Origin: Salinispirillum marinum
GTDB lineage: Bacteria > Pseudomonadota > Gammaproteobacteria > Pseudomonadales > Natronospirillaceae
DNA: 64,000 bases
Assembly (NCBI RefSeq): GCF_042651565.1
Contig: NZ_JBHSDF010000004.1
Direction: 5' to 3' (one strand)
Shown here: positions 24,395-33,875 of the stretch, piece after piece
Position numbering within the stretch: the stretch's first letter is position 1
Layout of the letters: each line of letters starts with the position of its first letter
Program-made: the position numbers and the translations under genes
Notes under the pieces: model-generated
Seen by the model: only the letters and a program-made list of their open reading frames with translations
Told to the model about the DNA's origin: nothing
Databases searched by the model: none

Positions 24395-25150
24395 ATGACA
24401 AAAACCATTGCGATCATTGGTGGAACGGGATTAACCGAGCCGAAACAACTCCGGGTGCTGACCGCGCACGATATCCAAACGCCGTACGGCAGTACCTCTG
24501 CACCGATCCTTGAAGGCGAAATGGCCGGGTATCGCGTCTTGTTTTTGGCCCGCCACGGACATCCGCACCGTATTCCACCGCATCAGGTTAACTACCGCGC
24601 TAACATTTGGGCACTGCAAAAGTTGTACGTCACCGACATTATTTCCATCAATGCCGTCGGCAGTATTGCTATAGATGCAATGCCTACCCGCGCGATGGTC
24701 GTGCCGGATCAAATCATTGACTACACATGGGGGCGCATTCACACCTATTTCCAAGGTGATATGGAGGCCGTGAAACACGTCGATTTCTCGTTCCCCTATA
24801 CTGAAAGCCTGCGTGAATTGTTGCTCCAAGCGGCGCACCATGCCGGCAAGAAAGTCGTTAACGGAGCAGTTTACGGCATTACCCAGGGCCCGCGCTTGGA
24901 AACGGCCGCTGAAATCACCCGTATGGAACGCGATGGTTGTGACATCGTCGGTATGACGGGTATGCCAGAAGCGGCCTTGGCCCGTGAGCTGCAAATCAAT
25001 TACGCCTCATTGGGCTTGGTCGTGAATCCGGCGGCCGGTAAAAGCAGTTCGGTCATTACCTTGAAGGAAATTCAGGCCGCATTGGATGTGGGCATGACCG
25101 ATGTGCGGGATGTGATCGCGCAAGCGGTTCGTTTGTTCCATCAAGACTGA
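24395..25150 (+). CDS. S-methyl-5'-thioinosine phosphorylase (MTIP)
   Basis: A purine-salvage enzyme of the MTA phosphorylase family. The 251-residue protein has the N-terminal IIGGTGL, the phosphate loop FLARHGHPHRIPPHQVNYRANIWAL, NAVGSIAIDAMP, and the substrate region GITQGPRLETAAEITRMERDGCDIVGMTGMPEAALARE. The purine loop near the C-terminus has NPAAGKSSS rather than the NxAAG-Asp arrangement of MTA phosphorylase, matching the P. aeruginosa MTIP type that uses methylthioinosine. A Shine-Dalgarno CAGGAG precedes the ATG. Specificity is inferred from similarity to the Pseudomonas group. Confidence 0.85.
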   Translation: MTKTIAIIGGTGLTEPKQLRVLTAHDIQTPYGSTSAPILEGEMAGYRVLFLARHGHPHRIPPHQVNYRANIWALQKLYVTDIISINAVGSIAIDAMPTRAMVVPDQIIDYTWGRIHTYFQGDMEAVKHVDFSFPYTESLRELLLQAAHHAGKKVVNGAVYGITQGPRLETAAEITRMERDGCDIVGMTGMPEAALARELQINYASLGLVVNPAAGKSSSVITLKEIQAALDVGMTDVRDVIAQAVRLFHQD

Positions 25151-25156
25151 CGTCGC

Positions 25157-25194
25157 GCCGGGCTACCCGGCCTTGTTTTTCTAGGGGCCGGGTA
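25157..25194. terminator. Bidirectional terminator between MTIP and csiV genes
   Basis: GCCGGG-cta-CCCGGC (25157-25171) is followed by CTTGTTTTT for plus-strand transcripts. An alternative 9 bp pairing, TACCCGGCC (25164-25172) with GGCCGGGTA (25186-25194), overlaps the end of the minus-strand csiV gene and may serve the other direction. Confidence 0.75.
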
Positions 25195-26095
25195 CGGTGA
25201 TGTCCGGATTCAGCGTGAAAATTTCGACCGGCGTGTAGGGTGTAAACTGAATAACCAGTCCTAAACGCGGGCTGTCCAAGTAATGAATTTCATTACTTGG
25301 CATGCGGCGACGCTCGGCGAGATGCACGCTTTCTTCGGGTACATAGTAGGTTGGGCGACGTAACGTAAAACGATCTGCGTTGTTGCTGTCAATTGTTGGT
25401 TGCCAATCGGTAAAACCTTGCCAATTTTCGTGCGTTGAATACTGTGGCCTCAAGGCCGGTGTGGATTCGCTGAAAAATGCGCCCAGTGGCTCGTCGGTCA
25501 GCACATAACGACTGTGATAAAGGTCGGTTTCAACGTGCAAGAACCGGCCGATATGAAAATGGATAAAGCCATCCAGTTCTGGGTGGGTGCCATATCTTTC
25601 CCCGCCTTGCAGGCGCAGTGACGTTCTATCCTGTTCGCCGTAGACTGGCATGTTCCAACCCGTATGCAGCAACACGCGTCGCCCGGCCGACGCATCAATG
25701 GCTTGTGCCGATTCCGTTAAGGTCAGCAACGTTTCCGGTAGTTCAACAAAGGGCACTTCCTGGCCGGTGGTTAAGTCAATCTTGGGCCAAATGACCGCTG
25801 GCTGGCTGGGCGGGAGCGGACCACTAGATGTGTCGTTAGCGAGCTCCGTTGAAGCCATCACGCCCTCATCGGCCATCGTCAATTGAGCTGCGGGGAGGCC
25901 GTAATCAAGGTTGGGAAAGGTAGGCCATAATTCATTATCGCCCTCAGGTGCTCGTTGGGTAAACACGATGATCTCTACCTGATACCAACGTCCGGCATTG
26001 GGGTTGTCTTCAGTGGGCGCTGTTTGTGCACCTACGGGTGAAGAAATGAGTGCGGCCAGCAAACTGGTGCCTAATAGCTGTGTTTTCAAGGTCAT
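25181..26095 (-). CDS. CsiV family protein
   Basis: A 304-residue exported protein with an N-terminal signal (MTLKTQLLGTSLLAALISSPVGAQ). The mature start has the diagnostic WYQVEIIVFTQR, and further on LLHTGWNMPVYGEQDRTSLRLQGGERYG and NEIHYLDSPRLGLVIQFTPY, all typical of the CsiV (cell shape integrity) family first named in Vibrio. It is predicted to be periplasmic and to act near peptidoglycan. It overlaps mfd by four bases on the same strand; the mfd-csiV arrangement is common in gammaproteobacteria. The molecular function is not settled. Confidence 0.85.
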   Translation of the reverse strand: MTLKTQLLGTSLLAALISSPVGAQTAPTEDNPNAGRWYQVEIIVFTQRAPEGDNELWPTFPNLDYGLPAAQLTMADEGVMASTELANDTSSGPLPPSQPAVIWPKIDLTTGQEVPFVELPETLLTLTESAQAIDASAGRRVLLHTGWNMPVYGEQDRTSLRLQGGERYGTHPELDGFIHFHIGRFLHVETDLYHSRYVLTDEPLGAFFSESTPALRPQYSTHENWQGFTDWQPTIDSNNADRFTLRRPTYYVPEESVHLAERRRMPSNEIHYLDSPRLGLVIQFTPYTPVEIFTLNPDITVPGP

Positions 26096-29000
26096 GGTTG
26101 CAGCTCTTTGCTGAGTCGGTCTAAGACCTCATCGACGATGGCAAAACGTTGCGCGGCGCCGTCCGAGGCCTGCAAAACGTTGAGCTTGTCGCCCTGTTTC
26201 ATGCGATAGGTGGCGGGCATGGTCTGCACCAGTTGCACAAGGGTCATCGGGTTCACTCGGGTTTGCGCAGCAAATTCTATTTGCCCACCGGACGATCCAA
26301 AGGACAGTTTAGCAATACCCATGTCTTCGAGTCTGTGCCGCAAGGCGGTTACGGTGAAAAGATTTTTTAAAGGTTCGGGCAAAAGGCCAAAACGGTCAAT
26401 CATTTCAACTTTCAATTCGCGCAGTGCGGCATCATCCACTGCACTGGCGATGCGCTTATAAAGAATGAGGCGGCTGTTCACGTCCGGTATGTAATCCTCC
26501 GGGATCAGCGTCGGAATATTCAGATTCACTTCCACATGATGCGATTGATCGAGCGAGATGTGCGGCGACTTGCCGGATTTCATCGCTTTAACGGCCTGAT
26601 CGAGCATTTCCATGTACAGCGTAAAGCCGATGGATTCAATATGCCCGCTTTGTTCCTCGCCCAGCAGTTCGCCTGCCCCGCGAATTTCCAGATCGTGCGT
26701 TGCCAGCATAAAACCAGCCCCCAGATCTTGTGCTTCGGTAATGGCCTCCAGACGCTTTTGGGCATCATCGGTCAGGCTTTTCCACGGCGGCGTCATCAGA
26801 TAAGCGTACGCTTGGTGGTGTGACCGACCAACCCGGCCACGAAGTTGGTGCAATTGTGCCAAGCCAAATTTATCCGCCCGATCAATGATGATGGTATTGG
26901 CAGAAGGCACGTCGATGCCCGTTTCTATGATGGTGGTACACACCAGCACGTTATAGCGTTTGTGGTAGAAATCCGACATCACGCGTTCCAGGTCACGCTC
27001 ACGCATTTGACCATGCCCGACGGTGACCCGAGCCTCGGGAATGGTCGCGGCAATTTCTTCTGCAATACGATCAATGTCTTTCACTTCGTTGTGCAGGAAG
27101 TAAACCTGACCACCACGCAGTAGCTCACGATAGATCGCTTCCTTAATTTGCGCGGTATCACGTTCCCGGACAAAGGTCTTGACCGAAAGGCGGCGGGCCG
27201 GCGGAGTAGCAATGATGGACAGGTCGCGAATGTTGGACATGGCCATGTTCAGCGTGCGCGGAATCGGCGTGGCGGTCATGGCGAGAATGTCGACATTGGC
27301 GCGCAGGGCCTTAATCCGTTCCTTTTGTTGCACACCGAAACGGTGCTCTTCATCGATGATCAACAGGCCAAGATCGTTGAACTTCACATCTTTCGATAAC
27401 AGCTTGTGGGTGGCGATGACAATGTCCACGCGCCCATTGGCCAGCCCTTCCAGTACCGCATCAGTTTCTTTGCCGGTGCGAAAACGCGAGAGGCTTTCAA
27501 CGCGCAACGGCCAGTCGGCGAAGCGGTCGACAAAACTGTCGAAATGCTGTTGGGCCAACAGGGTGGTCGGCACCAGCACAGCCACTTGCTTACCTGCATG
27601 CGCGGCCACAAACGCGGCGCGCATCGCCACTTCGGTCTTGCCAAAGCCTACATCGCCGCAAACGAGCCTATCCATGGGTTGTGCGCGCATCATGTCTTGC
27701 ATCACGGCATTGATGGCGATGCTTTGGTCATCGGTTTCTTCAAACGGGAAACTGGCAGCAAAACGCCGATAATCTTCGCCGGGCGCGGGGAAGGCAAAGC
27801 CCTTTTGTGCCTCCCGACGGGCATAAATATCGAGCAACTCGGCGGCCGCATCGCGCACTTTTTCCGCCGCACGTTTCTTCGCCACGCTCCAGCGGTCGGT
27901 GCCCAGCTTGTGCAGCGGTGCGTTGCTTTCTTCGCCACCCGAATAACGACTGATCAAGTGCAGGCTGGTCACGGGGACGTAGAGCTTGGCGTTCCCAGCG
28001 TACTCCAGCATCAAAAATTCGTTGGCCTGTCCATCGACTTCAAGGGTTTCCAAACCAAGATAACGGCCAACGCCATGGTCCAAGTGCACCACGGGCTGCA
28101 GCGGTTTCAGTTCGGTGAGGTTTCGAATCAACAGTTCGGCATTCTGGGCTTCGGACCGCGCCCGCCGCTGCGCCATGGTAACGGTTTGGTCGCCGAACAG
28201 CTGGCTTTCACTGATCAGGCGCAACCGTTTCGCTGGCCATTCAATCCCATTCGCTAGGGGCGCGACGACGATGCCAATCGGGTCTTTGGCGGCCAGGAAG
28301 TCGTCAATACGGGAAAATAGGGCAGGCGTTACGCGAATGGTGCTGAGTAAGTCCAGCAGACTCTCTCGGCGACCTTGTGAATCCGCGCAAAACAGCACGC
28401 GTGCCTCGGTTTCCATTAACATGGCTTCCACGGCGAGCATGGGCGAGGTGGCGCGGTGATCGACGAGATAGCGGTGCGGCAGCGCAAAGTCAAAGGCGCG
28501 ATGCCCGGCGCCTTCGCTGGCGTGCGCCGATAAACGAATATGTGGAAACTGCTTGAGCTGACCAAACAGCTCGTCTTGACGTAAATAAATATGTTCTGGC
28601 GCCAGCACGGGTCGTGTGGTGTCGTGGCGCCGGTTTTCATAGCGCTGCGCGACATCGGTCAGAAAGTGCGAGGTATCGTTGGTCAAGTCACCGCAGGTCA
28701 CGATCAAGGTGTTGGCTGGCAAGTAATCAAACAGCGTGTTTAATTCGTTAAAAAACAAGGGTAGATAGAATTCTATACCCGCCGGTAGCAGGCCATTCGA
28801 CATGTCTTGATAGAGATCACAGCGCCGTGTATCCACCTCAAAATGTTCCCGAAACGCACTGCGAAAATGCGCAATGCCTGCGTCGTCCGTCGGGAATTCC
28901 CGCCCCGGTAACAACTCAAAGTGCTCGATAGGACGCAAGGTGCGTTGGGTGTCCGGGTCGAATACCCGAATGGATTCTACTTCATCGTCAAACAATTCAA

Positions 29001-29586
29001 CGCGTAAGGGCGCATCGGCACCCATAGGGTATAAATCAACCAAGCCGCCACGGAGCGTAAATTCCCCATGTTCAGCGACCGTACTGACGGCTTGGTAACC
29101 TGCGCCGGTCAGTCGGTGACGCAGCGCTTCTACGTCCAAACGGTCTCCGACGGCGACCATAAACGCACTGCCTTCTATATAGACCTTCGGTGGCAAACGG
29201 TGCATGGCACTGGCCAAGGGCGTAAAAATGGGCGGTACAGAAGGGCGTGAAGCATTGTTTAATAGACGATAGAGTGTGGCAATGCGATCCGAGATGATAT
29301 CCTGATGCGGCGAAAAATTATCATAGGGCAGCATTTCCCAATCCGGGAACCATGCGGGCTGCGCGGCGATCGGCGACATGAAAAGCCGCACTTCGTTGTG
29401 TAATCTTTGCAGGTCGCTCGCATCGCTGCCGAGCACCAAGACCTGCCCGGGATGGGTAGCGATAATGTGGGCCAACACCAATGCGTCTGCACTGGCGGGT
29501 AGATTGCCCCAGTGACGGCGGTCGCCAGGTGCGGTGGGTAAGTCAATCTGCACAGTGTGATCTCTTGGCTGCTGTAGTAGGTGCAT
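26092..29586 (-). CDS. mfd: Transcription-repair coupling factor Mfd
   Basis: An ATP-driven translocase that removes RNA polymerase stalled at lesions and recruits UvrA. The ~1164-residue chain has an N-terminal UvrB-like region, a CarD-like RNA polymerase interaction domain (HLDHGVGRYLGLETLEV ... LYVPVTSLHLISRY), the two motor lobes (Walker A GDVGFGKTEVAMRAAF, DEEH box LIIDEEHRFG, motif III MTATPIPRTLNM, motif VI QLRGRVGRSHHQAYAYL), and a C-terminal TRCF domain. Start choice is uncertain: ATG 29586 gives an N-terminus of family length, while ATG 29601 or 29628 would add 5 or 14 residues; none has a good Shine-Dalgarno. uvrC is present at 59.4 kb. Confidence 0.95.
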   Translation of the reverse strand: MHLLQQPRDHTVQIDLPTAPGDRRHWGNLPASADALVLAHIIATHPGQVLVLGSDASDLQRLHNEVRLFMSPIAAQPAWFPDWEMLPYDNFSPHQDIISDRIATLYRLLNNASRPSVPPIFTPLASAMHRLPPKVYIEGSAFMVAVGDRLDVEALRHRLTGAGYQAVSTVAEHGEFTLRGGLVDLYPMGADAPLRVELFDDEVESIRVFDPDTQRTLRPIEHFELLPGREFPTDDAGIAHFRSAFREHFEVDTRRCDLYQDMSNGLLPAGIEFYLPLFFNELNTLFDYLPANTLIVTCGDLTNDTSHFLTDVAQRYENRRHDTTRPVLAPEHIYLRQDELFGQLKQFPHIRLSAHASEGAGHRAFDFALPHRYLVDHRATSPMLAVEAMLMETEARVLFCADSQGRRESLLDLLSTIRVTPALFSRIDDFLAAKDPIGIVVAPLANGIEWPAKRLRLISESQLFGDQTVTMAQRRARSEAQNAELLIRNLTELKPLQPVVHLDHGVGRYLGLETLEVDGQANEFLMLEYAGNAKLYVPVTSLHLISRYSGGEESNAPLHKLGTDRWSVAKKRAAEKVRDAAAELLDIYARREAQKGFAFPAPGEDYRRFAASFPFEETDDQSIAINAVMQDMMRAQPMDRLVCGDVGFGKTEVAMRAAFVAAHAGKQVAVLVPTTLLAQQHFDSFVDRFADWPLRVESLSRFRTGKETDAVLEGLANGRVDIVIATHKLLSKDVKFNDLGLLIIDEEHRFGVQQKERIKALRANVDILAMTATPIPRTLNMAMSNIRDLSIIATPPARRLSVKTFVRERDTAQIKEAIYRELLRGGQVYFLHNEVKDIDRIAEEIAATIPEARVTVGHGQMRERDLERVMSDFYHKRYNVLVCTTIIETGIDVPSANTIIIDRADKFGLAQLHQLRGRVGRSHHQAYAYLMTPPWKSLTDDAQKRLEAITEAQDLGAGFMLATHDLEIRGAGELLGEEQSGHIESIGFTLYMEMLDQAVKAMKSGKSPHISLDQSHHVEVNLNIPTLIPEDYIPDVNSRLILYKRIASAVDDAALRELKVEMIDRFGLLPEPLKNLFTVTALRHRLEDMGIAKLSFGSSGGQIEFAAQTRVNPMTLVQLVQTMPATYRMKQGDKLNVLQASDGAAQRFAIVDEVLDRLSKELQP

Positions 29587-29895
29587 AAAAAAGACGGGCA
29601 TTCTAACAGGGCGAAGTGCTGAAGGCACCTATGTTCAGGCTTGTAGCCTAACCTGTAACTTAATCGGTTCACTCGCGCGCAAATAGACCGGAACCGATGT
29701 AGCAAATAGCTGCGCGCGCCATTATACTTACGCCCAATTTTCGGGTGAGGGATAGGGTTTTTCTGGCCCACGTTCGGTGCCATCGATCCTTGCACGGCGT
29801 CCTTCGACACACATATTTCGCGACAGACTGCTTAAGCCGATAAAGTGCCACGGCAGCCAGTCGTTACCGTTTTACATTCACTAACGGGCAACACT
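29587..29895 (+). promoter_or_regulatory. 309 bp divergent intergenic region between mfd and the nqr operon
   Basis: No gene is supported. It must hold the promoters of mfd (minus) and nqrA (plus). ATCGGTTC (29663-29670) and GAACCGAT (29691-29698) form a perfect 8 bp dyad. GCAAATAG occurs twice (from 29679 and 29703) between two GC-alternating GCGCGC blocks. A TATACT sits downstream of the second block as a possible -10, but I see no convincing -35. An operator role for the dyad is a guess. Confidence 0.35.
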
Positions 29896-31233
29896 ATGAT
29901 CACAATCAAAAAAGGCTTAGACCTTCCCATTACTGGTGATCCCAAGCAAACCGTTGAACCGGGCAATGCTGTTAAATCAGCCGCCTTGGTTGGGTATGAC
30001 TACCCCGGCATGAAACCCACCATGTTGGTAAAAGTTGGCGATACGGTGAAAATCGGCACGCCATTGTTTACCGACAAGAAGACACCGGGGGTGACCTACA
30101 CGTCGCCGGTGGCGGGTGAGGTTAAGGCTGTCAATCGTGGGCTTCGCCGGGTTTTTCAATCCTTAGTTGTCGAGATTAACGGCGATGCGGCAGAGCAGTT
30201 CGCGCAATACGACGCGGGTGCGTTGTCTGGCCTGACGCGCGAGCAGATTGTCGAAAACTTGGTACACAGCGGTTTGTGGACGGCTCTGCGCACACGGCCG
30301 TACAGCAAGGTGCCGAGCCCAGAAAGCCAGCCTGCGGCAATTTTTGTCAGTGCAATGGATACCAATCCGTTAGCGGCCGATCCGGCCATTGTCATTGCAC
30401 ATGACGCCGAAGCGTTTCAACAAGGCTTGTCGTTGTTGGCCAAATTGACGGAAGGTAAAACTTACGTGTGCAAGAAGCCCGGCGCTTCTATCACTGTGCC
30501 TGAAGGTATTGTGGTTGAAGAATTCGGCGGGGTGCACCCGGCGGGTAACGTGGGTACGCACATTCACTTCCTGGAGCCTGTTTCGGCCAAGAAAACCGTA
30601 TGGACCATGGGTTACCAGGATGTGATCGCCATGGCCAAATTGTTCACTACCGGTCGTTTGAACAATGAGCGCATTGTTGCTTTGGCTGGTCCGCAAGTTA
30701 AATCGCCACGCTTGGTGAAAACCTGTGTCGGCGCCAATCTGGTGGATTTGGCTGCGGGTGAACTGCACGATGGCGAGAGCCGGTTGATTTCCGGGTCTGT
30801 GTTCGGCGGCCGTGCCACCTTCGCAGAAGTGGGCTTTTTAGGCCGTTATCACTCTCAAGTCAGTGTATTGGCTGAAGGTCGTGAACGTCCTATGCTGCAT
30901 TATCTCCGTGCCGGCGTGGATCGTTTTTCCGTATTGAACATTTATGTATCCAAATTGTTCAGCGGTAAGAAATTTGCGTTCAACACCTCAACCAACGGAT
31001 CGGAACGCGCCATGCTGCCGCTCGGTCAGTTCGAAAAAATCATGCCACTGGATATTCTGCCCACGCAGCTGTTGCGTGCCTTGGCGGTAGGTGATTTGGA
31101 TCAGGCTGAACAATTAGGTGCACTGGAGCTGGATGAAGAAGATCTGGCGTTGTGTTCGTTCGTTTGTGCCGGTAAATATGAATACGGCCCAATTCTGCGT
31201 GAGAACCTCACTCGAATTGAGCAGGAGAGCTAA
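29896..31233 (+). CDS. nqrA: Na+-translocating NADH:quinone reductase subunit A
   Basis: First gene of the six-gene sodium pump operon; the peripheral cytoplasmic subunit that contributes to ubiquinone binding. At 446 residues it has the standard length. The N-terminus MITIKKGLDLPITGDP is diagnostic, as are VGYDYPGMKPTMLVKVGDTVKIGTPLF and the interior GVHPAGNVGTHIHFLEPV. The start at 29896 is chosen because the upstream extension back to 29845 lacks family similarity. nqrB starts two bases after the stop. Confidence 0.97.
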   Translation: MITIKKGLDLPITGDPKQTVEPGNAVKSAALVGYDYPGMKPTMLVKVGDTVKIGTPLFTDKKTPGVTYTSPVAGEVKAVNRGLRRVFQSLVVEINGDAAEQFAQYDAGALSGLTREQIVENLVHSGLWTALRTRPYSKVPSPESQPAAIFVSAMDTNPLAADPAIVIAHDAEAFQQGLSLLAKLTEGKTYVCKKPGASITVPEGIVVEEFGGVHPAGNVGTHIHFLEPVSAKKTVWTMGYQDVIAMAKLFTTGRLNNERIVALAGPQVKSPRLVKTCVGANLVDLAAGELHDGESRLISGSVFGGRATFAEVGFLGRYHSQVSVLAEGRERPMLHYLRAGVDRFSVLNIYVSKLFSGKKFAFNTSTNGSERAMLPLGQFEKIMPLDILPTQLLRALAVGDLDQAEQLGALELDEEDLALCSFVCAGKYEYGPILRENLTRIEQES

Positions 31234-31235
31234 GC

Positions 31236-32444
31236 ATGAAGGCATTAAGAAGCATGCTGGATAAAGTGGAACACCACTTTGAACCCGGCGGTAAGTTGCA
31301 AAAGTTCTATGCGTTATATGAAGCGGTCGATACCGCACTCTATATGCCCAGTAAAGTGACCGGAACCACGGCGCATGTGCGCGACGGTATGGACTTGAAG
31401 CGCATCATGATTACGGTGTGGATCTGTACGTTCCCCGCGATGTTCTTCGGTATGTGGAACATCGGTTATCAAGCCAATACGGCCATTGCCGGTGGTTTGA
31501 GCATGGGTGATGGCTGGCGGGAATTTTTCATTGGCCTGTTGGCCGGTAATGACCCGAGCAGTATCTGGGATAACTTCTGGTACGGTTTCTGGCACTTTGT
31601 TCCTGTCTATGCGGTGACCTTTTTGGTCGGTGGCTTCTGGGAAGTGTTGTTTGCCGCCGTACGTAAGCACGAAGTGAACGAAGGGTTCTTTGTGACTTCT
31701 GTGCTGTTTGCCTTGATTTGCCCACCATCTATTCCGTTGTGGCAAGTCGCTTTGGGTATCACGTTCGGTGTTGTGGTCGGTAAAGAAGTGTTCGGTGGAA
31801 CGGGTAAAAACTTCCTGAACCCGGCGCTGACTGGCCGTGCTTTCTTGTACTTCGCCTATCCGGCAAGCATGTCCGGTAACGAAGTATGGACAGCGGTCGA
31901 TGGTTTCAGTGGCGCAACGCCCTTGAGTCTGGCGCAACAAGGTGGCGTGCAAGAAATTCTTGCCAATAACATTACTTGGTTTGATGCATTCTTCGGCGTC
32001 ATGCAAGGTTCTATGGGCGAAACTTCAACCTTACTGATCTTGTTAGGTGGCGCAGTGCTGCTGGTGATGGGAATTGCTAACTGGCGTATCGTGGCCGGGG
32101 TGATGATCGGTATGATTTTGATGTCGACCGTCTTCAACATGATCGGCTCCGAAACCAATCCATTATTGGCGCTGCCATGGTACTGGCATTTGGTCATCGG
32201 TGGTTTTGCTTTCGGTATGATGTTCATGGCTACCGATCCGATATCGGCATCCATGACCAACATGGGTAAATACTGGTTTGGTGCCTTGATCGGTGTCATG
32301 ACCGTATTGATTCGGGTGGTAAACCCCGCGTTCCCCGAAGGCATCATGTTGGCGATTTTGTTCGCTAACCTATTCGCACCGCTCATTGACTACTACGTAG
32401 TTCAGGCCAACATCAAGCGGAGGGCTGCTCGTGTCCAAGCGTAA
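31236..32444 (+). CDS. nqrB: Na+-translocating NADH:quinone reductase subunit B
   Basis: A 402-residue membrane subunit that carries covalently bound FMN and riboflavin and forms part of the sodium channel. The FMN-attachment threonine is in FSGATPLSLAQ. Multiple transmembrane helices are evident, with GKNFLNPALTGRAFLYFAYP and the conserved MATDPISASMTNMGKYWFGALIG typical of NqrB/RnfD. Its end overlaps the nqrC start by 14 bases, indicating coupled translation. Confidence 0.97.
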   Translation: MKALRSMLDKVEHHFEPGGKLQKFYALYEAVDTALYMPSKVTGTTAHVRDGMDLKRIMITVWICTFPAMFFGMWNIGYQANTAIAGGLSMGDGWREFFIGLLAGNDPSSIWDNFWYGFWHFVPVYAVTFLVGGFWEVLFAAVRKHEVNEGFFVTSVLFALICPPSIPLWQVALGITFGVVVGKEVFGGTGKNFLNPALTGRAFLYFAYPASMSGNEVWTAVDGFSGATPLSLAQQGGVQEILANNITWFDAFFGVMQGSMGETSTLLILLGGAVLLVMGIANWRIVAGVMIGMILMSTVFNMIGSETNPLLALPWYWHLVIGGFAFGMMFMATDPISASMTNMGKYWFGALIGVMTVLIRVVNPAFPEGIMLAILFANLFAPLIDYYVVQANIKRRAARVQA

Positions 32445-33210
32445 AGACTCTATTCAACACACCCTGAAAATTGCTTTTCTGGTGTGTTTGGTGTGCGCCA
32501 TCGTGGTTTCTGCTGCGGCAGTTTCCTTGCGCCCCATGCAGCAACAAAACGTCGAAATAGACATGAAGCGTAACATCTTGTCAGCGGCGGGTATGCTCGA
32601 AACCGGTCGTTCTGTTGCAGATCAGTTCGAATCAGTGGAGACGCGTGTTATCGATCTTTCGTCCGGCGAATTCGTCGACGTCGATCCTGATACCTTCGAT
32701 CAACGCAAAGCAGCACAAGACCCTGCGCAATCGCGTCGCTTGGACCCCAGTGAAGACTTGGCGAGCATTCGTCGCCTAGAAGAGCAATCACTGGTCTACA
32801 TCGTGCGCGGTGCAGATAACAGCATAGAAACGCTGATTCTGCCGGTACGTGGTTATGGCTTGTGGTCCACACTGTACGGTTTCCTCGCCTTAGAAGGTGA
32901 CCTCAACACCGTTGCTGGCTTGGGCTTCTATGAACACGCCGAAACCCCTGGGTTGGGTGGTGAAGTGGATAATCCACGCTGGAAGCAGCAGTGGGTAGGC
33001 CGCAAGGTGTTCGATGAAAACGGTGATCTGGGCTTGTCGGTTCGTCGTGGTGTTGTGGAACGTACCAACGATTACGAGCGTGATCACTACATTGACGGCT
33101 TGTCGGGCGCAACCCTGACCAGCCGTGGGGTCGACGGTCTCATTCAATTTTGGATGGGTGAAGACGGTTTCCGTACTTTCCTCGATAACCTGCAAGCAGG
33201 GGAGGCTTAA
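32431..33210 (+). CDS. nqrC: Na+-translocating NADH:quinone reductase subunit C
   Basis: A 259-residue subunit with one N-terminal helix (IAFLVCLVCAIVVSAAAV) and a periplasmic FMN-binding domain. The covalent FMN site is the Thr in GLSGATLTSRGVDG, the target for the flavin transferase encoded by apbE downstream. GYGLWSTLYGFLALEGDLNTVAGLGFYEHAETPGLGGEV is the hallmark of FMN_bind domains. Flavinylation depends on ApbE in characterised species. Confidence 0.97.
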   Translation: MSKRKDSIQHTLKIAFLVCLVCAIVVSAAAVSLRPMQQQNVEIDMKRNILSAAGMLETGRSVADQFESVETRVIDLSSGEFVDVDPDTFDQRKAAQDPAQSRRLDPSEDLASIRRLEEQSLVYIVRGADNSIETLILPVRGYGLWSTLYGFLALEGDLNTVAGLGFYEHAETPGLGGEVDNPRWKQQWVGRKVFDENGDLGLSVRRGVVERTNDYERDHYIDGLSGATLTSRGVDGLIQFWMGEDGFRTFLDNLQAGEA

Positions 33211-33212
33211 TC

Positions 33213-33875
33213 ATGTCACCACAAGTGAAAAAAGTATTACTGAACCCCATTTTTAACGAAAACCCGATAGGCTTGCAGATTCTCGGTATTTGTTCTGCTC
33301 TGGCGGTTACTACCAGCCTGCAAGTGGCTTTCGTTATGAGTATTGCTCTGACCACGGTGACAGCGTTCTCAAACCTGTTCATCGCCACCATTCGTAACCA
33401 GATTCCATCAAGCATTCGGATCATCGTCCAGATGACCATCATTGCCTCCTTGGTCATCGTGGTGGATCAGGTTTTGAAAGCGGTCGCGTACGACATTTCA
33501 AAGCAATTGTCGGTGTTTGTGGGCTTGATCATCACCAACTGTATCGTAATGGGTCGTGCGGAAGCTTACGCCATGCAAAACCCGCCCGGTATGGCCTTCC
33601 TTGACGGCATCGGTAATGGCTTGGGCTATTCCGTGGTGTTGATTATTGTGGCCGTATTCCGTGAATTGTTTGGAGCGGGCAAGCTGTTTGGGGTTGAGAT
33701 TCTATCTCTGACATCTGAAGGCGGTTGGTACGTCGCCAATGGTATGATGTTATTACCTCCCAGTGCGTTCTTCATCATCGGCTTCTTGATTTGGGCCTTG
33801 CGCGAGTGGAAGTCTGATCAAGTGGAAGAGGCGGAATTCAAAATTAAGCCTAACATGAACAAGGAGGCCCTCTAA
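33213..33875 (+). CDS. nqrD: Na+-translocating NADH:quinone reductase subunit D
   Basis: A 220-residue, six-helix membrane subunit. It pairs with NqrE in an inverted-topology dimer that holds an intramembrane iron centre in solved NQR structures. The Cys expected in such an iron site appears in FVGLIITNCIVMGRAEAYAM, with another in ILGICSALAVT. The start has a strong purine-rich sequence (GGGGAGGC). It abuts nqrE. Confidence 0.96.
   Translation: MSPQVKKVLLNPIFNENPIGLQILGICSALAVTTSLQVAFVMSIALTTVTAFSNLFIATIRNQIPSSIRIIVQMTIIASLVIVVDQVLKAVAYDISKQLSVFVGLIITNCIVMGRAEAYAMQNPPGMAFLDGIGNGLGYSVVLIIVAVFRELFGAGKLFGVEILSLTSEGGWYVANGMMLLPPSAFFIIGFLIWALREWKSDQVEEAEFKIKPNMNKEAL

Noticed and set aside
29845..29895. 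Longer nqrA starting at 29845
   Set aside because: The extra residues are not part of the NqrA family, whose proteins begin MI(T/K)IKKGLDLP as at 29896.
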